Shown here in pieces: positions 13,601-26,300 of a DNA stretch of 64,000 nt (position 1 is its first letter; each line of letters begins with the position of its first letter). A program made the position numbers and the translations under genes. This stretch comes from Trichoplax adhaerens (lineage: Eukaryota; Placozoa; Uniplacotomia; Trichoplacea; Trichoplacidae). Location of the stretch: NCBI RefSeq assembly GCF_000150275.1, contig NW_002060947.1:7558482-7622481 (forward strand). Reading direction: 5' to 3'. The notes under the pieces are model-generated. The model was given only the letters and a program-made list of their open reading frames with translations. It did not search any database and had not been told where the DNA came from.

Positions 13601-16600
13601 CCACTGCCCATTTCGCTGCTGGCAAAGGTGGAGATCTTTTCTTTTTGGAAATCCTGCTATCCTTATCATCATCTATATCATTTATAATAGAATACCGAAA
13701 GTTCAATTTTAAAGGTTTAATTCCATATTTCGTATAGATGCCATTTTAGGCATGGATATCGTATACCTGCATCATTATCATCCGGTTGTTCTTCGTCTTG
13801 TACGTTATTTTTGCGGTAAGTTTCCTCCACCGTAACATGAAGCTTTTTAGATAAATCATTAGCTAAACTTTCGGTTGCTTCAGAAGTTTTAGGCGATGAT
13901 TCACTATTTTTTTTCATAAATTCTTCTAAAGACGGCGGCTTCAGCAATTCATCATCCCCAAGCAGTTCAAGTAGTTCTCGCTCTAACAGTCCATGACGGG
14001 AACATTCAAGAAAGCAAAGTGTTGCAACCATTAAGTGACCACCACTTTCTTCTTCGAAACGCGTTAACACTTGCTCTAGTAGTCTATGAAAAATGTTTAG
14101 AAATCAGAATTTAGGTTGATATCAAATAAAATAATTAGTTAAGTTTAGGGTTAGAGTTAAAAAATTGATTTATTGTGGGTGAAGTTTTAAAATTTCATTA
14201 ATTTGGGTTCACCATATTAATAAGTATTCAAAATAAAATTAAGATGGATTATTTCTGATTAGATGGCTATGCTTGTAAAGAATTAGAGGAAACTTACTCT
14301 AGTAGCCCATCAGCTAATCCTTTTATCATCTCAGTTACTTTACTAAATAAACCAAAGACTCTTAATTCTTCACAAGCTATCGATAACCAAAGAGGATTCG
14401 CAGAAGCTTCTTTCGATAGTAGCAAGTCCATTTGTGTAGGGTCTAATCTCTTATTGAATTTCGTTAAAACTTGATCGACAATTTCCTATATGTACATAGT
14501 CAGTTCCAAAAGGAACATTAGCTCTACAGCAATATCTTCATTTCATTTAAAAATCGTTTATTTCATTGAATGGTTAGGTCATAGCAGCTATAAATTGCAA
14601 TTGTAATAAGAAAGGCCCCTGACATACCCGTCTACTTGATAAATCTAATGGGCCACATAAAATATCTTTAGGACGATTGGTTCGACTAGACAGGCTGCGA
14701 TGGCAAGGCGTATCGTTGATGACAGAGCATATAATTCGCACATTAGGCGATAAAGCAAGAGGTAACCAGCTAACTTGTTCAGCATCCTTACTTTTATCGA
14801 GCTGGTGATGTGATAGTTTAAATGGGCAATGGCGTTATTACTGTATGATCATGCATTCAGTGCAGCTTATGAAATACCAATATATCAAACGCTATACTCT
14901 AACTTACTTGGTTTAGGGCATCGAAAAATAAAATTGTTGGTTCCAGGTTAGGATTTCCTAAGGTAGTGTTTGATAGTCTAACAAGTGACTCTGTATCCGC
15001 CGGCATTTCTCCCTTTACGTGCAAAGTACGAAGGGTATATTGTATTGGTAAACTCATTAAATTCGAAAATTTTTTATTTATCTTGTTCGCCTAATCTAAT
15101 CATCTTACGAGTATTGCAGAATTTAGTTAAATAAAAAAACTTTACTTACAATATATTTTATTTCTTTTAGCATTCTTTGTAACATGAATCCAAGATCAGT
15201 GGAACCAGGCGCTGCTCCAATAAAATGATAGAAGACATTCCAACCTTTATTGCTGCCTCTAATAGCATTAAAGCAAGAAGAAAATTGTGTATACGAATAC
15301 ATTAATATAGACTTTCAGGGTTGAATGTATTCTGATAATAAGGTGAAATTGTATCGATGAATATCCAGTGGCTGAGAAAAATATGCAGTACACTGTAACA
15401 TAAGCATGAATATAAAACACGATTGCTTAAATAAGCAACTAATGACCTAAGAATTATACGTCTCATTTTTAGCAACTAGTAAGTATATTACAATTCAATG
15501 AAATTTCGAACTATATTGTAATTTAAACGTTCGTTTAAAAACGCTCCCTATACATAAAATTCATGTTTAGTTACTCTTACCCTGGTATATCATTGTTAAG
15601 AGCTTTAGCAACAGTTGTGGCAGCACTTCTTGCCATCACTGCACTCTTGCCAGCCCCTGCAACACCAATGATAACCATCGGTAAGCCGGACGCTGGGGCC
15701 ATGATATATTCTTGAATCTATTAAGATAAAATATTATAGCTGAATAGGAATATTTATTAATTCTTTTGAGAATCTATGTTAAGTATAATTAACCATTTCT
15801 CAAGGTAGGCAAAAAAAAATCGTTAATGTCAAAAATAGAAGGCAGAACAGCTACAAATAATAGCAAACTATTATCTTATCATACTGATTTACCTTTTCTA
15901 AAATGGTGTCACGGCCTAAAACTGTTGATGATCGAGTATTGAGGAAGGACTAAAATTATCAAAATCAATCAAGACGATATAGTGCTCTATTTTATTAACG
16001 TTTTACTATGTTTAATACGTTAATTCCAGTACATATATGCAAAATTATTAAAATTAACACATAATAAAATTATATTTATTAGTTGATAATTATTTTTTGG
16101 GGAATAGAAACAATTGGTAAGATTTACCTCATGGGCTTCTCGAATAGTTTCTAATGGATCCATTTTAGACTTATCCAGAGGATATTGATAACTAATTCTA
16201 GCCTTAAAAAATTCAATGACCTAATCGACAATAAATTTTACGATGTTACGAATCGTGTGTTAGCTTTCATGTTGCACGGGAGGGCTACGGTATTTTATGT
16301 ACCGGTTTACGCGTATATGATAAGGTCTCAGCGTCTTCAGCTAATAACTATATTATAATTATCGCAAATCAAGATCTGCTGCTAAAATTTACTAACCGAT
16401 TTTACGAAGATGGAATCGGCCTCTAATCCTTTAACACGGATAGTGTTGGTAACTTTATTAGTCCCTTCGTATTGGCAGCTGTATGCTACAACTCTTGATT
16501 CCTGTTATCAAGTAGACCAAAATTGCTAATAAATGAATTGATTCCTTATTTGTAGTTCGTAGTGAAAGATGCTGATCATTGAGATTTAAATACTGGTCAG

Positions 16601-19600
16601 CGAAGCGTCAGTGTAATCTATGTATTTTATAATATTTAGGAATTGTCATTGTTGTTTACAAAATGATTAATGAAACCTTAAGACCAAATTATTACTAAAT
16701 TATGAAAATACATAGCTAGTTGTATCATTTTTAGAAGTCACTAACGCAAAGCTGTCTCAATATTATGTTTCAATAGCGTTATATCCTTATTTAGCACTAA
16801 TTTCAATACAATTTAGTGCTACTTAATATTATACTCGTCGTAAGGTAAACTCGATAAAGTCAAGTATACATCCATCTCATAGCTTCATACTACTTTTGGC
16901 GATATTTCCTTCGGAAGATTTCTTTTAGGCAGCTTAAAATTATATTGATAAAAGCTGCTGTCAACATAATTTTAAAACTTCATTATTCTACATTCTATTG
17001 GTCTAGGTATTCTAGCATCATAACACATTTTGAGAATTAAGGGTTACTTGCCATAAATCTAGTCCTGTTAATATGAATAATAGTGGTGATTCATTTCCTT
17101 ACAAATTTATAGTTTGATAGCATTATATATCCATCAGAATATTAGATATATATGCTAACTTGCTTAAGTGTAAAATTTTCGATAGTTAATAGCTTTATCA
17201 GTCAAAAGACATTCAAAGTTAACTAATTCAACCGCTAACAACAAATGAATTGATAATTGATAATTTATCAATCAGAAGATACATAAAGTTAACTAATTTA
17301 ACTATCTACAACGAATATAACAATAATTGATAGTTTTATGGATCAGAATTGTATAAAGTAGACTACTACTTCAACTTTATGCAGCAAATATATCGATTAT
17401 TGATTTGTAGTTTCATCAATCTGAAGATATTTAAAGTTAACTAGTTTAACTTTCCACAAAAAAAATTTATCAGTAATTTGTAGTTCTATCAATCATAACA
17501 CGCGTATATAACATATATAAAATTAACTAGTTCAACTGTCTACAAATATATCGCTAATAAAATTGGCTTATCCTTGGGCAAGTTAGCTTACATCACTTGC
17601 ATACCAGCAAAGGATTATCATTTTTAAGTTGTAAGTTAGTAATGTGAAGCTTAGAAATCATTAGTGCAATATCAAGACTATGCCAGAATCCAACATTCCA
17701 CAAATTAATGAAGGGTAAGTACAAACACTAGAATTTCATTTCTAGACTGAAAATTAAGATATTCGTTTTATTCATTGTCTTGGAAGGCGTTAAACTATAT
17801 TATATATTGCGCTCTCCATTTTGTTGATAAAATTTTTTGTCGTTATCATTCATTAACTTATTAGGGAATCGTACCCGACTGATCATCACTTAAGGTGTTC
17901 TACTATAAAAAGGCATCAGGTGAGATAAAGAAATCAATTAATGCCTAATCATTGATGCATGATCGTAAAGGCGTATGTATTTAGTTATGAGGGATCCTGT
18001 AAAGAGCAAATGAAGCCTAGGTATAACGATAGCTACTGATAAATCTCTTCATTTAAACGTTTCTATCTCACTAAGTGCTGTACTTAATTCCTTTAAACTT
18101 TGTTAATGTTTATTTATATCGTGAGTGAGAAATTCAACATGGTAACCAAATAGAAAGTAATCAACTGTGCTAGCTCTAGTCGCGCATTAAATTGGCTTAA
18201 ATTATCAGACATAAGCACTCAATGATAATAGGATTATTCAGATAGAATAACAACAACAAGAAAATGATAAATTAACTTGATATTACTGACATGATTGACT
18301 ATCGATGACTGCAAAGTGATCGGTTCCAGCCATTTTGATTTGATTGGCTCGATGCTGAAAGTCTATGGTATGAATCATCATGACTTTCATATAGTCTCTG
18401 CAACTTTATTGACTGATATGTTACATAGTCGATTAGGAGTTGTGATCGTATTGAATGCTGGAAATACAAAGTTTTCCTTATGTTTTAGTCATACAGTAGC
18501 ACTTAGAATGTCTTATTTAAGCCTTATGATAGCAATAGCCACATAACAAAAGCGCATGCGTAATTACCCTGTTAAATGCAATCGGGTCATTAGCTCGCTG
18601 ATCTGCAATTAGGGTTAGGCAAAATGAAGGAGGGGTGAACAGCAAGCCGGTACTCGGCTTCATAGATCGATAGAATATCGATAGCAAGTAGAAAAGTTGA
18701 TGTTGATGGAAAGGGCTCATTTAAATAATTTACTCTATTCATTGCAAAGTACTGAGGTTACAACGGATGGAATGATGATGATAGATTGAGCATGGATATA
18801 TAGGAGAAGATAAGCGAAATTTGCATGCTAAATTAAGCATTCTAAATCATGATTATGATGTTACCGGAAATCTTCCTTTAATGCAATCTTTTAATAATTT
18901 CATTTTTTCCTCTGCTTGCTCGGAAGATTCAGTAAAATCGTCTTTCAGTTCTGATGGCAAAGTCGTAATAAAATCCGGATCACGAATGAGGAATAGAGCT
19001 AAATAATTAACATCGATATGGATAGAAAGGTCAATAGGTGGACTAAAAATCCAATCAACAGCATACTTGTATTGAATTAATAGCAACGTAATTAAAAAAT
19101 GAAGTTTAGAAGAAATATTTGCTGTATTCTAAGCTTTTCATTGCATGCATAACACCGACCATTTGGGTTAGCTCTACGGAAAGCACCATGGATAATTTCC
19201 ATTTCGGTAATAGATGTACCAAATATCCATCCATATTCTTCAGCTAAATATTTTGGTACATCAGATTCACTTGGTATCCAGCCTGAGCGATGACTACCAA
19301 TATCGAACAAAAATAATTATTGTCATTTGTTAATGCTAGAGTCTATAAATTTACAAGTACCATTATCATTATCATGTTTCTATAATATCATTTCTGCCTG
19401 CTGGACTTATATACAGCAATTTACTTATTTACTGTACGGTCATAATCACTACCATCTCTTGTCATAAATCGCATAAAAAACTAGTTATATTACTTATTTT
19501 AAAATCAGTATTCTAAAATAATATCGAACCTGGACAGGTTTAAGAAAAATGGCCACATATTATCTTCATAACATCGATCTATTTCTCCAAGACATATTCG

Positions 19601-20628
19601 TAGCGTTTCCTCTGACGTAGCTTCTTTAGGAACTCCCTGAGATAGAATAGAAAAATTAAGCCTGGAATTGTATTAAATTTTCAGGACGATTTATTGCAAT
19701 CACTATCAAAGAATTCTTCTTCTAAGGGAATTAAGGATCAAAGTATTGTAAATTTCTTTTTAACATAAGATTGCATATTGAATAGGACTCAAATGCAGCT
19801 TTTATTTTTACGATCTTATTCTCAAAATATCTCTATATAAAAGCAATAATTTAATCTTACAATCAAATTATAAATAATCTTCAGATTAACCATATCTAAA
19901 CACAAATTTATAAAATATGGTGCAGCCTCATGTACTAATGAGACTTTCTAAAGTTATTTCTATATAGTATAGACAGTCTTAAAGGCTATTAAAATCAAAC
20001 GGATCTAATTCATAAGCAGACTAACCCATCGTAAGTCACATTCAATTAAATGTAATTTTAATTTTTCACACCATAGCCTGAGTTCCGGAAAGACCTATAA
20101 GTAATCAATCAATACTATTAACACTTGGCCGAGTTACTTTAATAACATTAGCATACGCAAAGTAGAAAGTTATACCATCAAATCAATAGCTACTTTAATG
20201 CCCATTACCTGTTTAACAAGTACTTCTCGTTCAGCATGAAAATCTTTAAATGTCGAGGATACAAATAATCGTATAGTTTTCCATCCTCGTCTTTTTGTAG
20301 ATGGTACAACTGCACTGGTTTCGGGCGTTGAAGTAGCTCTAACGCAATCCCAACACTCCATTGCATTAGCTGGTTTTATTTCGCAAACTTCATTCAAAGA
20401 TAATTCTGGTTTAGGTGGTAACTCTGACCATAATATGGTAAAAGTGTCAATTGGACCAGAACGCTTAGTAACTTTAAATTCTCTTTTAGTTGTCGGCGCA
20501 TTATCAATGTTACTAGTAATGCTATTGCTATTATCGTTGGAAGTAGCATTGCAAGGAGCAGCATTTGGCGGTTCAGGTGGATCCGTTTGAGCAACCACTT
20601 GTAAATTTTTACTAGATGCGCAGCCCAT
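10645..20628 (-). CDS. Gene 2: nephrocystin-3-like DUF4062-NACHT-TPR protein (complete, 1135 aa)
   Basis: Complete copy with 24 exons: 20209-20628, 20025-20093, 19530-19636, 19160-19293, 18865-18998, 16397-16501, 16128-16220, 15893-15949, 15581-15717, 15150-15258, 14908-15012, 14628-14801, 14298-14485, 13767-14083, 13501-13672, 13229-13337, 12605-12733, 12425-12537, 12183-12315, 11941-12057, 11668-11814, 11458-11541, 10896-11051, 10645-10743 (stop TAA). Phases join without a break. The start is MGCASSK, a likely dual acylation signal for membrane or cilium targeting. An Asn/Pro-rich linker is followed by DUF4062 (about 117-290; RLFVSSTFKDFHAERE, ECDLRWGVP, RSGWIP). The NACHT/STAND NTPase has Walker A GVAGAGKS at 391-398 and Walker B ILFFDALNQ around 482-490, then RIICSVINDTPCHRS as sensor-like region. 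A winged-helix region follows (HLMVATL, RHGLLERELLELLG; 610-775), then helices and TPR-like repeats to the C-terminus (AYGEYHKLTARIIFNMAISL, VFGPSHPSTLR). Inference: a membrane-anchored NTP-driven scaffold, ciliary like nephrocystin-3 or a recognition/defence STAND. Subtype A with gene 5. Exon 22 is the most diverged. Confidence 0.92.
16502..18864. other. Long intron 5 of gene 2
   Basis: A 2.36-kb intron lies between the DUF4062 exon 5 and exon 6. Apart from the tandem repeat at 17180-17560 I see no exon or element. A plus-strand open frame at 18295-18546 has no recognisable motif and is probably chance. Confidence 0.6.
17180..17560. repeat. Degenerate ~70-90-bp tandem repeat, five copies
   Basis: Five units are anchored on an AAAGTTAACTAGTTCAAC-like core near 17217, 17287, 17356, 17430 and 17518. 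Between them lie TTGATAGTTTTATCAATC-like segments. The array is diverged, non-coding, and in intron 5 of gene 2. Confidence 0.75.
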
Positions 20629-23395
20629 ATTTGCGTTAGTTTATAATTAAGCTTTTCTAGGAAATGGGAAGCCTTTCTATTGAGTAGTAGGCGTAGAAAT
20701 ATTGTTTCATTAATGCTTATATTTAGTAAATTTACAAACAATTTAGATTCTATTCTAAATTATTTAAGAAAATCTTAAACGATATGAAACTGCTGTATGC
20801 TATGCCATTATTATAACAGTTAAAATGAAGATTAAATCATTTCTCTGGCTTTTTACTTTCGATTATAAAATTTAAAGTTAGATTTTGCTTTCTAAATTTT
20901 TTAAATTTAAACCACCAGAATTTTAATACCAATTTATAGTTGAAAATCTACTAATTTACGAATGATTGGGTCAAGCAAAATAGATCTTCTCTATTTTGAG
21001 CAAACTCATCTACAAGTTCTTTCTGTAATTTAAAATCAATCTAAATGATTCGTTACAATGAGCTCTGTAAGATTATAAATACAGTTGTTTTCATTTCTAC
21101 GATAGGACCGGTAGCTATTTTATACTATGTTTTCCACTTAAAACGTTATCTGTAAGAATTACTTTTATTCTTGATTGTAATATTCAATAATGATGTGATA
21201 TCATCGATGATATATGTGAACTCTACGTGACTGCAAGTTTTAATTTATGTGAAAATAAGAGTCCTATTATCTTTTAAAAGTAAATTACTATATGGTTTTT
21301 AATCTTTACGTAACGCTTCTTCTATCACTAATTTCGTTAATAATAGCTTTAAGATGTTACTTTAATATTTATATTATTTTAAAATATTTACAGCAATGTA
21401 CTGGTAGTGGTCTTATGCCTCTAGAGGTGACATAATACTAAAGTCGTAAACTTTAAAATCCTAAACGCTAGCTTTACTTTTGGTTTCATGCAATACAGCA
21501 TTAGATACCGGTACTAATTTAGCTTCATGCTACTATAATACGTAATAATTGTCAAGTAGAAGCTATTACAAGCTAAAGCTTGGGTAGTTACAACTCTATG
21601 TCCTCAATCATATATATTTATCAAAAATCAGCTCTGGTCGATATTTTTATAGGATGTTAGATATCAGTGATAATTTATCCTTATTCTACCGCAATACAAA
21701 TAATTGTTAATTAGTAATTACAAGCAAAAATTTCAGTATTTACAATTCCATATCCTCAAGGATCTGGAATACCAGTACTGATCGATATTTTTAGAGGTAA
21801 AGTAAGTATACTTAGGTCTTTTGGGAACTTCTTCGTCATTGTTACTTGTTACGGTAGTTATAAATGAGTAGTGTTGTTAGAAAACTACGAAATTTATTCC
21901 TGTATTTTATCCATTCACATACAATACGATCAATAACTACTGTACCACACATTTCGACAAGTTTCAGTCAATAAAATCCACAAGGCGATGGATGATTAAT
22001 TTCTTATTTATTTATTTATAAATCCATTTACTTTAAACTAGTTTATTCACTACTCCTTACTTTATTTACTTGCAATATTGTTCTTTGCTTAATTTGTCTA
22101 ATAATTTCTTGCAGTCGCAACACCAAGTTTCTTCTATTGGCTAGAAACGAAGGCTAAAGTAAGTCACTTATTTGATAACACTGACCAATATCGCTAATCT
22201 ATAGTTTGCTTTGGCAGTTCAATGTTTCACTACTCGTATTCGACATAATTTTGACGTAAATTAGCAACCTATTCGGCGTATTCCTATGGTTACGAATGAA
22301 AAAGGGAGTGGCCATATCGCTATGACTACCATTCTTTTTAAACAATCGGTTGCGCTGCTATAACTGGCAATGAAAATGATCAGATAATGTACGAACTCAA
22401 CAACACTATTTTCTTGTAGTCATCAAGTAATGCGATGCTATTTTCCAATTGATTAATAAGAAGAGACATAATTATATAAATTTATTGTAACTTTTGCTAA
22501 AGCAGATTACCTTAACTCTCAATTAGGTGTCATTATTTTCCTTAATTAATATTTTTACTTCCAGACAGACAAAATTATCTAAATTTATCTGAAATGTATT
22601 GTTCATATATAACATTTGCCAACATGATCGATCTCTATTCTGCTTACATTGCATGATGTAACGTATCTTATAGTACAGTCCACATTTGTTGCCTTCTAAA
22701 TTACGTAGTATTGAAGTATGATTCCAGTTTGAGATTTTAATGTGCCGTAAGCCTTACTGCTACCAGATGCAAAGCATTTTATTGTTAAGGTTATTCATAC
22801 CTTGAAATACATGTATTATGAAATGCAGTTAATTCATAAGAAATAAAAATTATTTATATAAGTATTATCAAGGCTATAAAATGAAAGAAATTATGATAGA
22901 ATATAGAATGATGTTTAGCTGCATTGTACTGTATAATATGAAATTGAAATGTCCACAAGTCTACTCTACACAGATAGTTCAGTATATAGATCAACTTTAA
23001 AGCAGTAAGAGTAAGGTAATATTTCCATTCATACGTACCAATTTTACATAAAGTTGTCTTAAAATTTACCGACACGAAAAATAATATGATAAGAATATAA
23101 TTATTTGTAAAAAAATGATAATTACCCGATCTAAGAGCCATGATTCTTATCGTTTTTAGACGAATTATATTAAAGAACGTTTAAACAATTACAATTATTT
23201 ATAGTTAAAATGCACGTGCAAATGAAGATTAGATTATGCAGTTATTACTTTTGTTAATTAGATTAAGTAAATTCATAAATTATATAAGCGATCTTCTTAT
23301 AAAAATAAATGAGATGTAATAAATAAATAAATCTAGATCTAGATCAAAGATGATCAGTGCATAGGCAATAGGTATTGCTATGGTATTGGTGTCCT
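20629..23395. other. Intergenic region between gene 3 stop and gene 2 start
   Basis: About 2.8 kb of AT-rich DNA with no recognisable gene. A short diverged duplication (about 21595-21665 versus 21735-21800, sharing TCCTCAA and GATCGATATTTTTA-like parts) is the only structure seen. A minus-strand open frame at 22854-23141 is low-complexity hydrophobic sequence typical of AT-rich chance ORFs. Confidence 0.55.
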
Positions 23396-26300
23396 TCAAC
23401 TCATTTGAGCTATTCTGAGAAATTCCGGTTCATCAAGAACAGATTTGATTCTCAAAGCAGATGGATGTGTAGGTCCTAATACCTACGAAATAATCCAAAA
23501 ATATGATATTATTGATTTAAAATTAATTATATACCTAGAAAGAAGTAGTAAAATATCATTTTACCTCGCAAGAAATGTCAAATGCTCTTTTATAATAAGT
23601 ATATGATTTTCTCTTGTCTTCGTATTCAATCAAAATACCAGTATTAAAGACGATTCTTGCGGTTAGTTTGTGAAATTCGCCGTAAGCTAGTGTGCACAAC
23701 TCGAGCGCCTTCTCATATTTCTAATAAATAAAAGGAGAGAAAATTGAAAATTTTTTTAAATTATTCCATTTTCAAAAGGAAATCTTTAAAGCAATGTTTA
23801 AATCGTATTAATCATCAGCAAATGAATAGTATGTTGCATGATTAGCCATAACAATCATATAACAAAAATGCAAAGATTATAAGTTAATAAGTTTATCTAT
23901 ATGCTAGAAACAAAAGCTTAATTTCTTCAAGATGGGCTTATTCTACTATGCTTATTCTTTAGTAAGACTGAATATACTGACCATGGTGTCACAACCCTCA
24001 CTTGTGGCAAAGGAAAGTAAAGAACTCTAGTGTAGTTAATTAAAACTTGGGCTATTTCTCCCAGTACTTTCAGTTTCTGTGAGAGAAGTATTTGAGAACT
24101 CGATTTCTCGGCTGATCTCGACAGACAACTGACTAATTATTACACTATTCTTCACGATATGAGTCTTGCCGTTTCTTGAGCAATTACTAACTTTATTCTA
24201 CAAACACACGCGCTTAAATAGGTTTCTACAGTGAATTCCAACATTAACGAGTGAGAATCCATACTTTACAAGTTACATTAATTAGTATAATACCATTACT
24301 AAATATACATATCGATATTCTCAGACTTAGATAGCTACAAGCTATCAGGTGTTAGACGCTTAACCTTCGTCTATATACGGTTTAATTTTTAGAGATTAAG
24401 ACACCTTATAAATCTACAGTAAATCAACTGTTAACAACTTCTATTTCTATCTCATTTCTACCATCCTATTATCAGCTACAAGCGCATTAAACATAGCACA
24501 TAACCTTATCTTATTTATTCATAAGCATTCATTAATCAACAGTTACTTAATTAGTAACGGCGTACCGCGACACATGGATTATGTGGTATAGTGCACATTT
24601 ATTCTCGATATACTTATGATATCCTGCAATTTGTACTGTAATTTATCTTAAAAAGCAATTTTTTCTTTCGATATCACATTTCTTCACAAGAAAAACTGCT
24701 AATAGCAATTGCATACCCTTATTTGTTCTTTCGATCTTTCTTTAAAGGTATACATTCCTAAGTTCAAGTTGGCTTCGGCTAAATGACCAATGTCACCAAG
24801 CTGAGTAGAAATAATAATTGAAAATGTTTAATTTCAAATTACTATTCGTTACTAAATAAGCACAACATTAAAAATTAATAATAAATTTATTACGGTACTA
24901 GCTGAATCAAGCTTAAAGTAACCAGCTGTAAGCTATAATCTAGGAGCATAGTTATTATACAAGTGCCAATAATAGGCAAGAACAATATAATGTCACTTGG
25001 AAGCATTTGTTTCTAGCTACCCCTTTAACTATGCCCAATCGTACCGCACATTACTACATGTGAATTACCAAGTTCTTAAAATTCTTGAAAGTTACAAACA
25101 AAAATTTAACAAGATTTAACAAACAGCAATTGAAGCTATTTCAAAATTTCTATAAATAGGTCGGCGTACTGTTATATTAGGTGAGAAGTTTGGGATATGC
25201 TGAATGAATCTGATGTACCTCTTGAAATATTCCTAGCGCATTGTTAGCGTGAGTTCCGCTATTTCTTTTAGCTTTTTCAGGAGTTAAATCCTTGTAAGTT
25301 CTTCGAAATTTCTGGAAAGTTCCATAGTGGAAAGATACACGAAGTTCTACTAATCCTAAATGATACTATATAATGTTAAAACAACTTATTTTAGTAATTT
25401 TGCCACTACACCCTAACAAGATTCCACCTCCTCACTGCAACAGGACCTTATTATCATCGCCTTGTAGATTTTTACGCAATGAAATTGCCTTCAGTCCTGT
25501 CTGTATTACATCATAATGCTTATATGCATCACTTGGCCGGACAAATTCTGCTAACTTGCTGACCTATATCAGTTATGTCATAAATGAGGAGCAATCAGTT
25601 GGATGATATATTAAAGTCATTAGTCAACATTTTTTGCATCTAATGAAGAAAAAGTATAGCTATTAAGTATTGACATAGTTGATATTATTCAATAGGTATC
25701 TGAAGGCTAAAGTAGAGCTATTATATAAAAGATATATGAAGAATAAAATAGAACTATTAATTATTAGAATAGCCAATACTATTAAAAAGGCATTTGAAGG
25801 CACAGTAGTTGATTAATTATTATTATGGCATGGAAAATATCATCAGGTAAGCGTTAAGAATAAATCATCACAACTAGAATTTCATTAAATATCTAATTTC
25901 AGGCACATATCACGGCAATAATGCTTATATTTAGTTATGGTAATGAAATTTTATCTCCTCAAATTCAATTAGACTTACTTCGGATTTAATATCCGTTAGC
26001 AATTCATATAGATTGGCTAATTTTTCTTTTCGTCCACCTAATTCGTTAATTTCTAATGTAATAGCTTCATCGGATAGCCTTTCTGCTACATCGTATTGAC
26101 CAGCACAGCAACTGAAAGAAATTAATAATAAAAATAATTATAATTAATAAATTGTGTTAAAACACTGCTTCTTTACTCACTACAGTAACTCTATTAAGAT
26201 ATATGATCAGATACTCCACTAACAGGAAACGAGCTACTCTCCATTTTTTGTCAACAAAGTCTGCAGCTTTAGTCTTCGATGAAGACAAAGTTTCCAGTGC

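Noticed and set aside
18295-18546. 83-codon plus-strand ORF in intron 5 of gene 2
   Set aside because: No motif, no repeat of it in other paralogs, and no splice context. Expected by chance at this length.
20394-20741. 115-residue minus-strand ORF overlapping exon 1 of gene 2
   Set aside because: Alternate frame of the true exon. The MGC frame is the one conserved in the paralogs.
22854-23141. 95-codon hydrophobic minus-strand ORF between genes 2 and 3
   Set aside because: Low-complexity Ile/Leu/Phe/Tyr-rich product typical of AT-rich chance frames.
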